Source: Sipunculus nudus (lineage: Eukaryota > Annelida > Sipuncula > Golfingiida > Sipunculidae). Taken from it: a stretch of 64,000 bases of DNA. The DNA lies in NCBI GenBank assembly GCA_026874595.1, contig CM049316.1:57295676-57359675 (forward strand). Direction: 5' to 3'. Made by a program: the position numbers and the translations under genes. How positions within the stretch are numbered: the first letter of the stretch is position 1; every line of letters starts with the position of its first letter. Shown one piece after another: positions 34,277 to 46,831 of the stretch. The notes under the pieces are model-generated. The model worked only from the letters and a program-made list of their open reading frames with translations. It was not told the DNA's origin and did not search any database.

Positions 34277-34452
34277 GATAAAGGGTTCTAAGTGGAACCC
34301 ATTTTGGTTCTTTGGCTTGTCACATATTTGGAACCCATCTTGGTTCCCTGAGGAACCCTGAATGTAGGTTCCTTCTGGGACCCTCAAAAAGGGTTCCCTG
34401 GGGAACCTTTCAGGTTCTGTAAATACATTTTTGGTTCCTTGAAGGAACCTTG
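34277..34452 (+). repeat. GGTTCC/GGAACC word cluster
   Basis: Words GGTTCC, GGTTCT and GGAACC occur more than ten times in 175 bp, in both senses. A similar inverted cluster lies at 37,685-37,825 and ends GGAACCCTTATTTCTG. Read inward from each side the edges are alike (GATAAAGGGTTC; AATAAGGGTTCC), so the two may be ends of one 3.5-kb element. Confidence 0.5.
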
Positions 34453-35108
34453 TATGGTGCTAATTACTTCCGCTGGGTCTTTGCAAAACCATTATTAAGG
34501 TCCTTTTTTAAATTAACCAGGAATGGTTCTACAGACATTAACTGGGTTCCTTGACTTATTTGTTCCGACAGGAACTTTGACAGTTTATACATATTCTGGG
34601 TGAACCTATTACACCAAACCAGACAGGACCAATTCAAATTCACTGCAGGGCGAGATAAAGGAACAGATCTAGCACGATTCCTTTTCCTTGGCAGAGGCAT
34701 GCCCTCAACTGGCATGTCATTCCACTTGGATATTATGACACTTTAATGGGGGACTTTTTTTATCAAATGGATAGTAACTGTAAAAAAACACAAGAATAAA
34801 ATACGGGGGTAAACAAACTTTATTTAACTTTAAACGAAGCAATTCATATACCACATATGTGCAGTTCAGAACAAGCAAATGATTGGATGTAGCATTCAGG
34901 ATTTCTCTCTTAGAATGGAGACACAGGGTACTACAGAAATCCTAAAATTGGTATTACCTCTTATATGTGTGCTTCAAAGTTTATGTTGCAGTAACTTTAT
35001 AGAATAGGTTTTCTGTTTCCCTTTACACATTTAACTGTAAAAATCCTAATTAGTTGATCCTTCTTGGGCCAGTTGAGGCTTATAATGCAATATACGCAGC
35101 CATCAATT

Positions 35109-35279
35109 TCATATTCGTTTAAACGTGACTCTGCATCCACTTTCTCCATGAATACTATCAGCAACGATGAAAGCATGACATGATTCTTCTGCTATCGATT
35201 CTATAACACCAGCATCATTGTTGATTTGGCAGCATATGGCAGGACATCGTAGGTTAATATCAACCAACTGCATAATAGC
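35109..35279 (-). CDS. Candidate exon, unknown product
   Basis: A good acceptor with a pyrimidine tract (TTGTCTCTTTGACAG) precedes 35279. From there 56 codons are open to TGA 35111-35109, including LVDINLRCPAICCQINNDAG and ESCHAFIVADSIHGESGC, which reads like protein and is cysteine-rich. It may be the last exon of a minus-strand gene or part of a transposon between the two GGTTCC clusters. No family recognised. Other weak exon-like pieces nearby are 36193-36124 and 37148-37051. Confidence 0.3.
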   Translation of the reverse strand, partial: AIMQLVDINLRCPAICCQINNDAGVIESIAEESCHAFIVADSIHGESGCRVTFKRI

Positions 35280-35609
35280 CTGTCAAAGAGACAATTTAAA
35301 TTTTCAATTGTAAGCAAAGGAATTAGATGAATTTGACTTGACATTTTTACTGTAATATTATTCTCTTTTGAATTATTGAATGGGACATTCTCAAATTTAA
35401 AGCCAAGCATTTTACAAAGTTCTTTTGAATAAAGTGTAATTGATGTAAAAATAATAAATTGTTTCAAATGAGAAAACTCAAAGTAGGTGAAGTGTTCTTA
35501 TTAACATTATTAAACACATTTCTAAATAAAGAAATAAATATATTAACAAATTCTATAATGAGTTCAACCATACGCAATGTGTGTGACTACCTTCATTCAC
35601 TATCAGATA

Positions 35610-35872
35610 AAAAACAGCAAATGTGGCTGGCTTCACACTCGATGTGAATGTGCCTACCATCACTCCCTATTAGATATCTGGTGAAATGTGGTTATCTTCA
35701 CTCAGTATGTGCCTGTCTTCACTCGCAGCTGAATATCAAAAGCAAATGTGGCTGGCTTCACACTCGATGTGAATGTGCCTACCTTCACTCCCTCTTAGAT
35801 ATCAAGTGGAAATTTTGTTGCTTTCACTCAGTATGTGCCTGCCTTAACTTCCTGTTAGACATTAACAGTTAA
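35610..35872 (+). repeat. Two-copy tandem repeat, about 120 bp
   Basis: The phrase GCAAATGTGGCTGGCTTCAC and the following GATGTGAATGTGCCTACC occur near 35,617 and again near 35,735. Each is followed by CACTC.CT.TTAGATATC and TTCACTCAGTATGTGCCTG. An open frame spans it because of the repetition. Confidence 0.8.
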
Positions 35873-36123
35873 TGCGCTGGCCTCATACACACAAAATGCA
35901 AAGCTCAGATGACTTCAAGAAGATAATAAAGCTGGTCATATCGGTCTAGGACAAATTAAACGTGTTATAGACAATCATAAAATATATAATAAATGTATAG
36001 TTTATGACAATCTGCTCAGAGCTGGTTTTCTTGTTGCTGGGACTTTTGTTGTTATTTTAAATGCCGCATGCGTTTTTGCACTTGGCAAGATAAATTGCTT
36101 TGATACTACCACCATGACAAATT

Positions 36124-36193
36124 TCAACATTTCGTGTTCAGCTCTTCATACTTCATAATTGGTCTTTTGTTTAGCGAAGAGTCTTCACTCACC
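36124..36193 (-). CDS. Exon-like open block, doubtful
   Basis: The acceptor TTCTATATTTTCAG precedes 36193. Twenty-two codons (VSEDSSLNKRPIMKYEELNT...) are open to TGA at 36126-36124. Short and unrecognised. It is listed because it has the same strand as, and lies near, the candidate exons at 35109-35279 and 37051-37148. Confidence 0.15.
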
Positions 36194-37050
36194 CTGAAAA
36201 TATAGAACAATATTTATTTAGATTGAGCGGATGTGAATTGTGACATCATTTTTTTATTTAAATCAATGGAGTTACCTACGAATCAGTGTGTTCATTTACA
36301 TGTATATCATGCCTTAATGACATAGAAATATGTGACCCATTGTCATAACGCTCCACATTATATTAGAGTCTATTATTTACACAATTGTTTGTAACATTTT
36401 TTGAGAAATGTATTGCAAATTTCAGGAATTTATAAATATACTTATACCCAAAAAAATGAAAAAAAAAACTTGTTGGCTATTTCAATTTAAACTCTGCATG
36501 ATGACAGAAAAAGAAAGCACGACTTCATTTTCCAAGGCAAAATGCTGAATGATGAGATAATGAAGCCTGTAAGTATTAAAAAAAATTAAAGTTTAAGATA
36601 GCTATATTTAAATCAAACAATGGATAAATATGAGATCAAAATAAATTGCAAACCCGAGCATGATTTTGTTGGGAAATTAATGGTTTATTTTTGTACAAAT
36701 TTGAAGCAACTTTGTAAAATGTTACAACTATTACACCATATTCTTTGAGATCTCCGGCCAAGCCATTTAGCAAGTTAAAAAGAATAAATGTGTGAAAATG
36801 GCAAAAAAAAAAAAATAAATAAATAAATTGTATATTCATTCATATAATATATTTTGTAATCATAATATTTATTTATTATTTATTTGTTCATAACATGGGA
36901 CTCAAGGGGGAGGGGTTCCTAATAATATCCATAATATTAGTGGTACTGTATTAATTTCCCATAATATTTGAGACAGCATTTTTGGTAAAAATAAATAGTA
37001 CTACTTTGAATAAAGGCCCATTTTCTACTGTGTTTATATCTTAAAATTGG
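36194..37050. other. AT-rich spacer
   Basis: A/T runs and ATTTATT words only; nothing recognised. Confidence 0.35.
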
Positions 37051-37148
37051 TCACTTATTGTAACCACATTTTCTTCGATAAATATTTCTATTGCATTTCA
37101 AACAAGTAATGTTCTGCTCATAATGAAATTCGGTCACATCATGTTCTT
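37051..37148 (-). CDS. Candidate exon with CxxC motif, unknown product
   Basis: A clear acceptor (CTGCCTTTCTTACAG) precedes 37148. The block reads EHDVTEFHYEQNITCLKC followed by NRNIYRRKCGYNK and then TGA at 37053-37051. The CLKC..C pattern suggests a small zinc-binding piece. It has no recognised family. It lies between the two GGTTCC clusters, so it may belong to a transposon. Confidence 0.25.
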
Positions 37149-37684
37149 CTGTAAGAAAGGCAGCTGGTCAATCATGGTGGAAAAGTCAAAAGTGAATGTT
37201 GTCTGCATGGGAGGGTATTCTTAAGGTATTCGCTGTACAGCAGGCCAAGCTGGGTCTTCATTGAAACAAAATGTATACACAGCAATGTCATAGTCATACA
37301 TACAGTCCAGCAATAAACATGTCCGACCTCCTGAATCTTCACACTACTAGTGGGCCGTATATTTATCCCTCCAGCAGGAAACCTGCCATCTTGTCATTTC
37401 GGGTCTATTACGGTCACTGATGGCCAGGACTGACCAGTACAACAGATAGACAATTAAAACCAGTCCATCAGATAAACCTGCTGATAATAAATATTACAGT
37501 CGGGTCTGCTTCCAACAATTTTATAAATCAAGATCAAATAGTTTCTGTTAGTTAAAAAGTATTATACTTATCTGATTTTCAAATATTCTTCAGTGCTCTG
37601 CCCTTTCCACATTCAGCTTCTTTTAGCAAAGAAAACACGGGTATCGTGTATCGTGCGCAAAAGGTCATATGACTCCGTCTGAGG
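37149..37684. other. Spacer, possible repeat
   Basis: No gene. Around 37,370-37,420 a minus-strand frame (SVLAISDRNRPEMTRWQ) is open for about 30 codons without splice support. Confidence 0.25.
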
Positions 37685-37830
37685 AACCCTTCACGTGGCT
37701 GTGGAACCTGCTTTATTGAAAAGAATGCTGTCGCTTGCACAGAACAATTTTAACGCATACAGAACCACCAAGTTTCCACCTGAAACTACAGAGTTCCCCA
37801 GGGATGCCCATGGAACCCTTATTTCTGAGA
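37685..37830 (-). repeat. Inverted GGTTCC/GGAACC cluster
   Basis: GGAACC and GGTTCC-type words recur and the block ends GGAACCCTTATTTCTGAGAG. It faces the cluster at 34,277-34,452 in opposite orientation. Confidence 0.45.
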
Positions 37831-38074
37831 GTGTGTTACATAACCTGTCATGACTGGTGCTGGCATGGCCTTGCTATACACAACATAGGTTTCATTGGTC
37901 ACATTATATTATGTAAACCTTTGTTTTTATTGTAAAGGTAGATATGAATTCATTCAATTGATGTTTTTTATTTCAGTTAATAAATATTTAACATGCCCAT
38001 CTCAAATTCATTCTTTATTGTATAATTTACTGGGTGTTCTGATCCATGTATTTTAATGATCTAATACATGTATT

Positions 38075-40420
38075 AAACAAGGGACCCATGGGTCACTGTG
38101 CTCAGCTGAAGTTGACCTTGAAGATAAAAATCTAAAATAATATTAAATGGAGATAAAGTGTAAGAGGAAGAGGTAATATAGGCTATGGTTACTTTATATG
38201 ATTTGTTTGTATTGATGAGCAAAAAATTGTTGCAAATAATATTATGTGACCTAACCATGTGTTTCCTATGTTGAAACTGAAGCATGTGAGCAGTTTGTGA
38301 ACAAATGATCTGTACTATTACCATGATCATTAGTTGGCTTTTTGATTAACTGTTGACATTTCAGTAGTTTACACATTTGTTAAATTGAATCTATTTTTTT
38401 GCATAATATATATTATTTAATATATATGTATTTTTTTTTTATTTTATGACATGTATACAGTTGAAATATATCTAATTAACAACATAAATACAGGGTAAAT
38501 AAAGGCTGATCTCCAATTCTGCTGAGGCAGGAAAGTAATGAACAAATGTTTGTATCAGATCCTCATTTTTTTATCACATCAAATTTTTTTTATTATAAGT
38601 TTACATTTCTATACATTTCCAATATTACATATATAACTGAATATAAAAGTTGATTCATAATTTTCAATTGCATCTTCATAAATCTCAATCTCGTCAGATA
38701 ACACCACATCATGCATACAAATGTTTATTTATTTTTTACCACAAAAATAAATCATTAAATCTGCAAAACAACTAGATATTTCTTGGCACCGCAGGTGCCA
38801 TAGTATCGCCAGACAATTAACCCCCCCCCCCCCTCTTTAAGAATAGACCCCCATCTTCAGCAACAATTAATTAATTGAAAGGCCATAACCCCAATTTATA
38901 TATACATCATCCCATAACCCATGTCTATGTACATGAATAATATGAAAGAAATCTGTCTGATAGTTTTTGACTTATAATGCTCACAGTACTGTTAAGTGGC
39001 AATTATGGGGGTATTAAACGGCACGAAAACAAGTAAAAAAATAACAGGTGGCGCCACCTGTTTCCGGTACATGACATTACTATCCTAGATCTTCAGTCAA
39101 GTTGATTTTTGGACCAATCCATGCATCCCTTATTGAGATATTAATGATTTTGTGTGATTTTCACCATATATGGCAATATTCAAGGTCAAGGCCACTCATA
39201 GGAAAGGTCATGACCCCAATTTAAATAAACATCATCCCATAACCAATATTTATGTATATGCATAATATAAAAGAAATCTGTCCATTAGTGTTTGACTTAT
39301 AATGCTCACAATACTGTCAAGTAGCAATTTTGGGGGTATTAAACGGCACGAAAACAAGTAAAGAATAATAGGTGGCGCCATTTATCCATTTATCCATAAT
39401 GTGCTTCATATTTTATAAATTTAAGCATACTGATGGGTTAAATTATATTTGTTATAATCATTTAAAAGAAAATTGATTTCTTTAAAAATGCTACATAAAC
39501 ACAACATGGAAACAGCATTACAATTAAGGAGATACAGTGAAAACAATAACAATTACTGCATAACACTTGGTGGGTTGGGTTTGCGGGGGGGGGGGGATTG
39601 GGGTGGTGATATGAAAATAACAGTACACCTGTCACAGCAGGGGATCTCCCCCAGTGACTGTAACAAATCAGAAACCCTTGCATAGCTGAATTCCAGTGAC
39701 CTGGAGTGGGACCCTGCATCTTTAATCTGTTATCAAAGGAAATGACTACAATAGAGCCTCAAGCAAAAAATAAGTAACAAGACTAATTTTCAAGCTTTTT
39801 TCAAATTCAGATTTAAACAAATTAAATATTTACGTTTACATGATGTGAAAATTAAATCAATGGTACTAACAGGAAATCAAGTGCCATGGTCAAAGTTGGG
39901 CAAAACTTAAGGTACTGATTTTATTTTTATGCTAATAACTTAAAAAATTTACAAAATTCAGATCTAATTTTGGGTAAACAATTGAATCGTAATCAAACAT
40001 AGTTATATACTTGGGAAAATAGACTCTAGTTTCAAAATTTTTCATGTTAAGTGAGTAAATATTTTTCCTGATTTTTTATAAAGTATATTATGTTTGGGCC
40101 CATAACTTTAAAAAAATTATACTTAATAGACTTAATTTCTTGCATGTACACAGGAACTATATATAGAGGAATATTCATGTTAAATATGAGGAAAAAAAGA
40201 TGAGTGGTTTTGATATTAGGCATTTTTTCCTTAATTTCTCAAATGAACGAAGTCCCAAAGACCCAGTTTTCGGCTTGGCAGGAGATCCTTGGGACATCTA
40301 ACATTATGCCGAATTTTGGATTCCTAGGTCTAAACGTGCCAGATCTACGGAGGGACGGACGAACGTCGGACAATGGACCACGACTATACTTCATGCAGAT
40401 GACTTATAATCAGCTGAGCT
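38075..40420 (+). repeat. Long copy of the GGGACCC/hairpin dispersed family
   Basis: It starts AAACAAGGGACCCATGGGTC and ends with hairpin arms near 40,395-40,420. The block 39,620-39,930 (TACACCTGT..GGGATCTCC, then GGTCAAAGTTGGGCAAAA) recurs in the same order in the copy at 62,053-63,210. Its 3' part (ATATTAGGCA.., ACGTGCCAG, GGACGGACGAACG) also matches there. A separate two-unit tandem (38,880-39,385) appears to be inserted in it. No coding frame of substance. Confidence 0.6.
38880..39385 (+). repeat. Two-unit tandem (about 323 bp) with GGTGGCGCCACC
   Basis: The units start near GGCCATAACCCCAATTTA (about 38,881) and GGTCATGACCCCAATTTA (about 39,204). Both continue ACATCATCCCATAACC, GTTTTTGACTTATAATGCTC and TATTAAACGGCACGAAAACA, and both end in GGTGGCGCCA (near 39,049 and 39,372). 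Just before lies a hairpin GGCACCGCAGGTGCC (about 38,788) and a C run at 38,821-38,833. Confidence 0.8.
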
Positions 40421-41344
40421 AAAAATCAATTTTATCAATAAATTAACATCTTTAACAATTTTTTTATGTTATATGGTTTTAATAAGATTCCCGCTATATT
40501 TGGCTTGTAGACAGAAGTGAAAGTTATCACAATAATTTTATTTTTTTAATGGAAATTGAACCCATAAAACTTATAACTTATACATTACTTATGGTTATAA
40601 GAATCCTACCATTTTTGGTGAGTACATTAATGTGAATGTTTTCAAAAGTTAATTAAACAGTTTATTCTTTTAATATATATTAACCAATTTTAATTTGTGA
40701 CATTGACTAAAATTGAATAAATACTCATTAAATAAAAATTTTTATAATGAAACTGCCAAAATGGTGTATACTTGCAACATTAGATTTAGGCAGGATAAAT
40801 GTTAGGTATCATATTGTCACATTAAATTATTTGAAACTTTTGGGAAACTTGTTATCATATTTCATTTTTGGCCACATATTGTAAATGGTTTCAGTTAATT
40901 GTACATTTTTTTTTTCTTTAAGAAAGGGTAACATTTGATATAACTCCTAGAACCAATTTCTTATTTTCCTTTGTCATTTGATTATTGACCATGCGTCACA
41001 TGTAAAAGTATATTACTTCTTGTGCCTGTTTCAGTCATTTAGTTTAGATAATTTATTGAGATATGTTGTCACCTTTATTGTATCAAGCTTCTCTAAAAGA
41101 TTAAGTGCATGTTAAACTACTACACACTTATTTATAGACTACATTGGATTCTGGACTTACTTTCAATAAATATATATATTATGTTAATACTATGATGCCA
41201 TATTAGACAGAATAACTGAGTTTTTGATAGGATTATGCATGTTTACAATTTACATATACACAAAAGAAAGTTTGGTTGTAAAAAATTTAATTTAATGCCA
41301 AAAATTTAAGTTCTCTAATATGTATAGTAAATCCTGAGTTACAA
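40421..41344. other. AT-rich spacer, no gene seen
   Basis: Nothing recognised beyond A/T runs. Confidence 0.35.
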
Positions 41345-41835
41345 GAATGTAAAACAAAGAATCTGTGGGTCACGGCACGGATTCTATGACCTTGGCTTTT
41401 GGCCTCATGACCCCTAAATCAAAAGGGTTCTTACTTTAGTGATGGGCCATATAATAGTCAAGTTTGAAACCAATATTTCAGTCCTTTGATCTCATGACCC
41501 CAAAATCAATCATATTGATTTTCTATTTGCACGTCACCTATATTTGCTAGATGTAAGGTTTGGGGTGAAATGTCTTGCTTAAAATGCACCCAAAATCTTT
41601 ATAAATAAGTGGGTCCTCTGTGTTTAATCTTTGACCTCGTGACCCAAAAATCAACAGAGTTCTTGCTATACAGGTGGGCCATATATTACTAAGTTTGAAA
41701 CTGACATGTCTAAACTTGAGTTATCATCATGAAACAAATTTAAACGGACATACAGAAAAACGAACAAATGGACAGACGGACGGATGGACAAGGTGATTAC
41801 TATAGGGCATCCACTTGTTCTATTAGGTCCCAAAT
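41345..41835 (+). repeat. Second dispersed family: TGACCTC..CACTATAGGGC
   Basis: It begins AAACAAAGAATCTGTGGGTC, like the first family's start, then repeats TTTGA(C/T)CTC(G/A)TGACCC, AAAATCAA and GGGCCATATA words, and ends ACGGACGGATGGACAAGG then GATTACTATAGGGCATCC. A second end of this kind lies at 55,722-55,785. Confidence 0.5.
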
Positions 41836-42120
41836 AACACATGGTTTCATGACACTAGATAAAATCACATTTGCAAATCTGATAGTTTCAATATAATGTG
41901 GTAGTCTCATAAAAATCATAAAAAAAAAGAAAAAAAATACAGGTGGCGCCACCGGTCTTTAGGAACTCAAGAAACCAGTCATAATCAATAAACACACCAG
42001 GTTTTGGGACACTAGATGAAACCACAGTTGAGAAAAAGTCATAATTGCTGTCATTTAACGGTCTCAAAAACAGTTAAAAAAATCGTAAAAATGAGAAAAA
42101 AGTGGCGCCACCAGTTTTCG
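41836..42120 (+). repeat. Two-unit tandem (about 161 bp) with GGTGGCGCCACC
   Basis: Two diverged units: ACACTAGAT(A/G)AAA(A/T)C followed by TCATAA.. and ending GGTGGCGCCACCGGT (near 41,942) and AGTGGCGCCACCAGT (near 42,103). It lies at the right end of the second dispersed family copy. Confidence 0.65.
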
Positions 42121-42914
<794 letters not shown>

Positions 42915-43652
42915 AAATAATTCAACCTGAAATATAAATTAAGGAAAGAATTATACATGTTAAATTTGATTTTTAAATAAGGACCATATCGTTTAAAATT
43001 TGTCGTTCACAAGTGACTGCACCTTAATGTAATACATGCAGTACGTTCAGTACATCAAAATTAGTTTTACCTAATACTTTATTTGTTTCATTTTATTTTA
43101 ATATTCAATTTTGCCATTTTTGTTTTTTTTTTTTAAATCAACTTCAATGTTATTTAGAAATAGGCCTATATGAATGTGATTAAAATGCTATGTTCGTGTG
43201 CGTCATTAATGTCATTATAAAGTAGATAATGAAGACGAAATAAGAGGGGAGGGCAACATGCTATTTGTCAGGATATACCGGTAGTAAGGCTTCAGTGAAT
43301 AAGGGCTTTAGAAGACAGCCTAAGCACTGTAATGGCTCAAGTTTATAAATGAAGTGAGGAAGAAAGAGAGAGGGAGGAGGTGGGGTAATATGGTCTGTGT
43401 ATAGGGCATGTTAATCTAAGGAATGCAGCAGGTTCAGTCTAGGTCAGACAATTATGGCTTTGGCTTCCTTGCTTGTGGAGTTCGCGTAATGCCCCCTGAC
43501 ATGCAGCTCCTCAGGATCCAGTCACACTGATATGTCACACTATTATGATCAACTACTTGTATAGAAAACTTAGTATATAATCTCACACACAGACACACAC
43601 ACATTTGAATACATATATACATAAATACCGGCTATTAAAAACACTTACACAC

Positions 43653-43656
<4 letters not shown>
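42915..43656. other. Spacer, no gene seen
   Basis: A GA-rich stretch is at 43,340-43,385. No exon or RNA gene recognised. Confidence 0.35.

Positions 43657-43710
<54 letters not shown>
43657..43710 (+). repeat. (TA)n microsatellite
   Basis: An almost pure TA run. Confidence 0.95.
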
Positions 43711-43711
<1 letters not shown>

Positions 43712-43975
43712 TCAAATATAAACATATATGGATTTATTAAATTAACCTTATAACCACATTTCAGACCATCTTTTTTGTATATACAGTAGGTCAAGATACT
43801 ATTGAATCTGACTGGCTAGCTGGCCAGGAAACCTCCCCATTTACTTTTACCAAGGAAACGGCTGATTTTTATGCAACCCGCACAATTAGTCTTGTTAAAA
43901 TTATGTACCAATTTTTTTTATCATATAGCTTTGTAGGTATTAAAGCAGGAAGGAATGAAGAACAAAGATATACTC

Positions 43976-44231
43976 ACAATGCTTGAACAGGTGTCTCGGT
44001 GGTTTCGGCTGCAATGCTTAGTTTCCCGCCAGAATGTTGGCATCACAAGGACACAGAAAATAAAGACGACCCCAGTGCCAGGGGGCGAGGGGTTACCGGT
44101 ACACGAGTGCGCCTAAGCGGATCATTTGACAAGTGACATATGACAGTTGATGTGAGAGGGCCGCAGTGCTCACAGAATGAGCTTGCTATCATGTACAGTC
44201 CACCAATTAATGGTTCCTGGTTAAATTGCAA
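43976..44231 (-). promoter_or_regulatory. Candidate promoter and first exon, minus strand
   Basis: This is an island of higher G+C between TA microsatellites. The minus strand holds GGCGGGAAAC (an E2F-like site, near 44,026) and then a good donor, CATT|GTGAGT, with the intron starting at about 43,980. A short non-coding first exon of a leftward gene would fit, but no further exon was identified. Motifs are seen; function is inferred. Confidence 0.25.
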
Positions 44232-44383
44232 GTTTGGAAATGATAGCAGTCTATACCAGATTCTTGATTGATAGCAGTTTATATATACATCAGAAAGGAA
44301 TGTATGTGCATTTGTTGATGCATGTATATAACATTATATAACATATCTTTATTCCCCTTTCAGCTTATTCAATTATACAGGAT

Positions 44384-44385
<2 letters not shown>

Positions 44386-44438
<53 letters not shown>

Positions 44439-44449
44439 ATATATATATT
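44386..44449 (+). repeat. (TA)n microsatellite
   Basis: A TA run with one TTTAT interruption. Confidence 0.95.
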
Positions 44450-44572
44450 TCAATTAAATATTGACTCTCCTTGTATGTATCAGATTTTGAAATGTTAATA
44501 AATATTAACAATATATTTATGGCAGGTTTAATATTCATCCGACAAATAAGCACAATGTACGGTCATACTAAT

Positions 44573-44592
44573 AATATTAATAATAATAATAA

Positions 44593-44661
<69 letters not shown>
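44573..44661 (+). repeat. (AAT)n(TA)n microsatellite
   Basis: AAT repeats followed by a long TA run. Confidence 0.95.
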
Positions 44662-44663
<2 letters not shown>

Positions 44664-46785
44664 AGGGCAACAGGTTGTTAGGTCATTGCTGATCAGTACT
44701 GCATGCAGCTAAACTAATCCCTCCCCCCCCCCCCTTTTACGTATATCATTCTGTCTTGAATACACTATTTTTTGGAACACTCAGCAATCTTTTTGTTGTT
44801 TGAGAACACGTCCATTGCAGGACCGGTGGTCTCATTTAAACAAGCAATTAAGGGTCTGGGTATAGTCATTTTTAGCGCAATTGTACTTTCACTGAAAGTG
44901 AACTATGATTTATTGACAATTGTATTACCATAAACAAATATTAACAGCTGCTTCTATGTCTGTAAAATTCATGTAGAGCAATAAAATTACAAGCATATCC
45001 AAAGGTGATGTGCAGGGTAAAGAACATCCACATTGACAATCGTAATATAAATTAAATATAAAATGTTGAATAGTACTGTTTACTATGTTTGCTATGATAT
45101 AAATTTTTCACTATATGTGTGTATAGGTTGGGGGGGGGGGGGCTTAACGATATAGAGAAAGGTATAATATAGATAAATTAATTTCATATATAAGAAGGAA
45201 CATTTCATCATAATAACCTTAAAACATTTTAAAAGCATCGTATAGAAATATTCTATTTGATTAAATTGTAATTTTAATTTCTACCTTTAAAGACAATATA
45301 TATTCATTACCATATATAAGAAAATTTATATTCAATTTTGCTGGTTGAATATAGAATGTATAACTTTTATGATTCAAACATTTTCCCATTTAAGCCATTT
45401 TTATATTAAAAACTGTTTAGGGCATAATTCTGAAAGGGTTACATCATTTGTTTCCTGTAAAACATTCTTATTTTTTAATATATTACGAAAGTCTTTTGTT
45501 GAAATGTTTTAAAAGTATTTGATGTGCTACATAGTCAACACCTACTACAAGACAAAATCAACAATGCCATACTTTAGCATAACGTTGGTGTAATAGGGTA
45601 AGAGGGAACAAATTCATATCCCACCGATACCAAATATTTTACCGAGTTTTGATGTTTATAGCGGTAACTGCATGCTGCATCTAGCTGCCATTTATTTCAA
45701 GGCCCGTTGTTATACTCTTACAAATATATATCTACTTTCATATTGCAGAAATTTATTATTTTATTACTATCTTACAACCATGCAGATAATTTGCATGATT
45801 ATATACATGGACATTACCACTGTGATGATCACACATATTTAAACAAACATTGCATGCATTTTTTTTAAATCCGCAAATGTTTTTTTACTATTATTTTTAT
45901 AATCTTTTAAGCATATATTTTTATGTTTTTATGTAACTAACTACGGACATGATTATAATGTAATGTATGATTGTCTAAAATAAAATAATAATAAAAATGA
46001 TGATATTTTAAAATAATAATATCTGTTTACACTTTTTATTTTTTTTTTGTGTTTTAAGGATTTATTATAACTCAAATTATGAATTTCAAGAGACTACTTA
46101 AAAATGCATTTATTATAACCTGTATGCAAACATGACCTCGGTCTGTCTCCATGTCTGTGCCTTTTAGAAATTATATCCTGTTTTTTTTTTTACATGTTTC
46201 CATCATGCGTTTCCCGATGTTAGCTACCCAAAGTTTGTTCTCAGCTTCATTTGTTGATCCCATATCTTATGCCCATGCAGTTTTTATATAGTCATGCGTA
46301 AACCAACCCGACAAAACTCCTAATGGTTTATACCCAATTATTTTTATTAAAATTGGAACTAAGCCGGCTCGGTTGGTTTCCCCCTTCTCATATGGGTCTG
46401 AATTAATAAAAGTACAATAAAATGCACTTTTACCATTTTTATTTTGTTCCCTGAATTTACATAAACTTCTGCCAGGAAAACAAAGCTTCTAATTTTTATA
46501 ATGTATTTTATTGCTGGGTATAATAGTGCCGTCATGCACCTCATGAAAATGTTGATGTAGTACGTCTTTAATTTAAGCAATTTAATAACAGCAATACACA
46601 AGTATTTGACCTTCACAATGATTTATGACATTATATGTATTGCATATCATTTGAAACACACTTCATGCCCTTGTATCATTAAAAAATATTAAAGGCCAAA
46701 TAAAAATGATTCCCCTAAAAAGCATGCATGCACTCTTATAATGCCAGTTTGACGTCAATTTGACATCTAAAACTTGACATCGATA

Positions 46786-46788
<3 letters not shown>
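44662..46788. other. AT-rich spacer, no gene seen
   Basis: A G run lies near 45,130-45,142. Several frames under 90 codons occur without splice context or domains. Confidence 0.4.

Positions 46789-46828
<40 letters not shown>
46789..46828 (+). repeat. (TA)n microsatellite at the edge of a transposon-like element
   Basis: A TA run that ends exactly where the inverted-repeat element beginning GTTACGCCCC starts. Confidence 0.95.
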
Positions 46829-46831
<3 letters not shown>

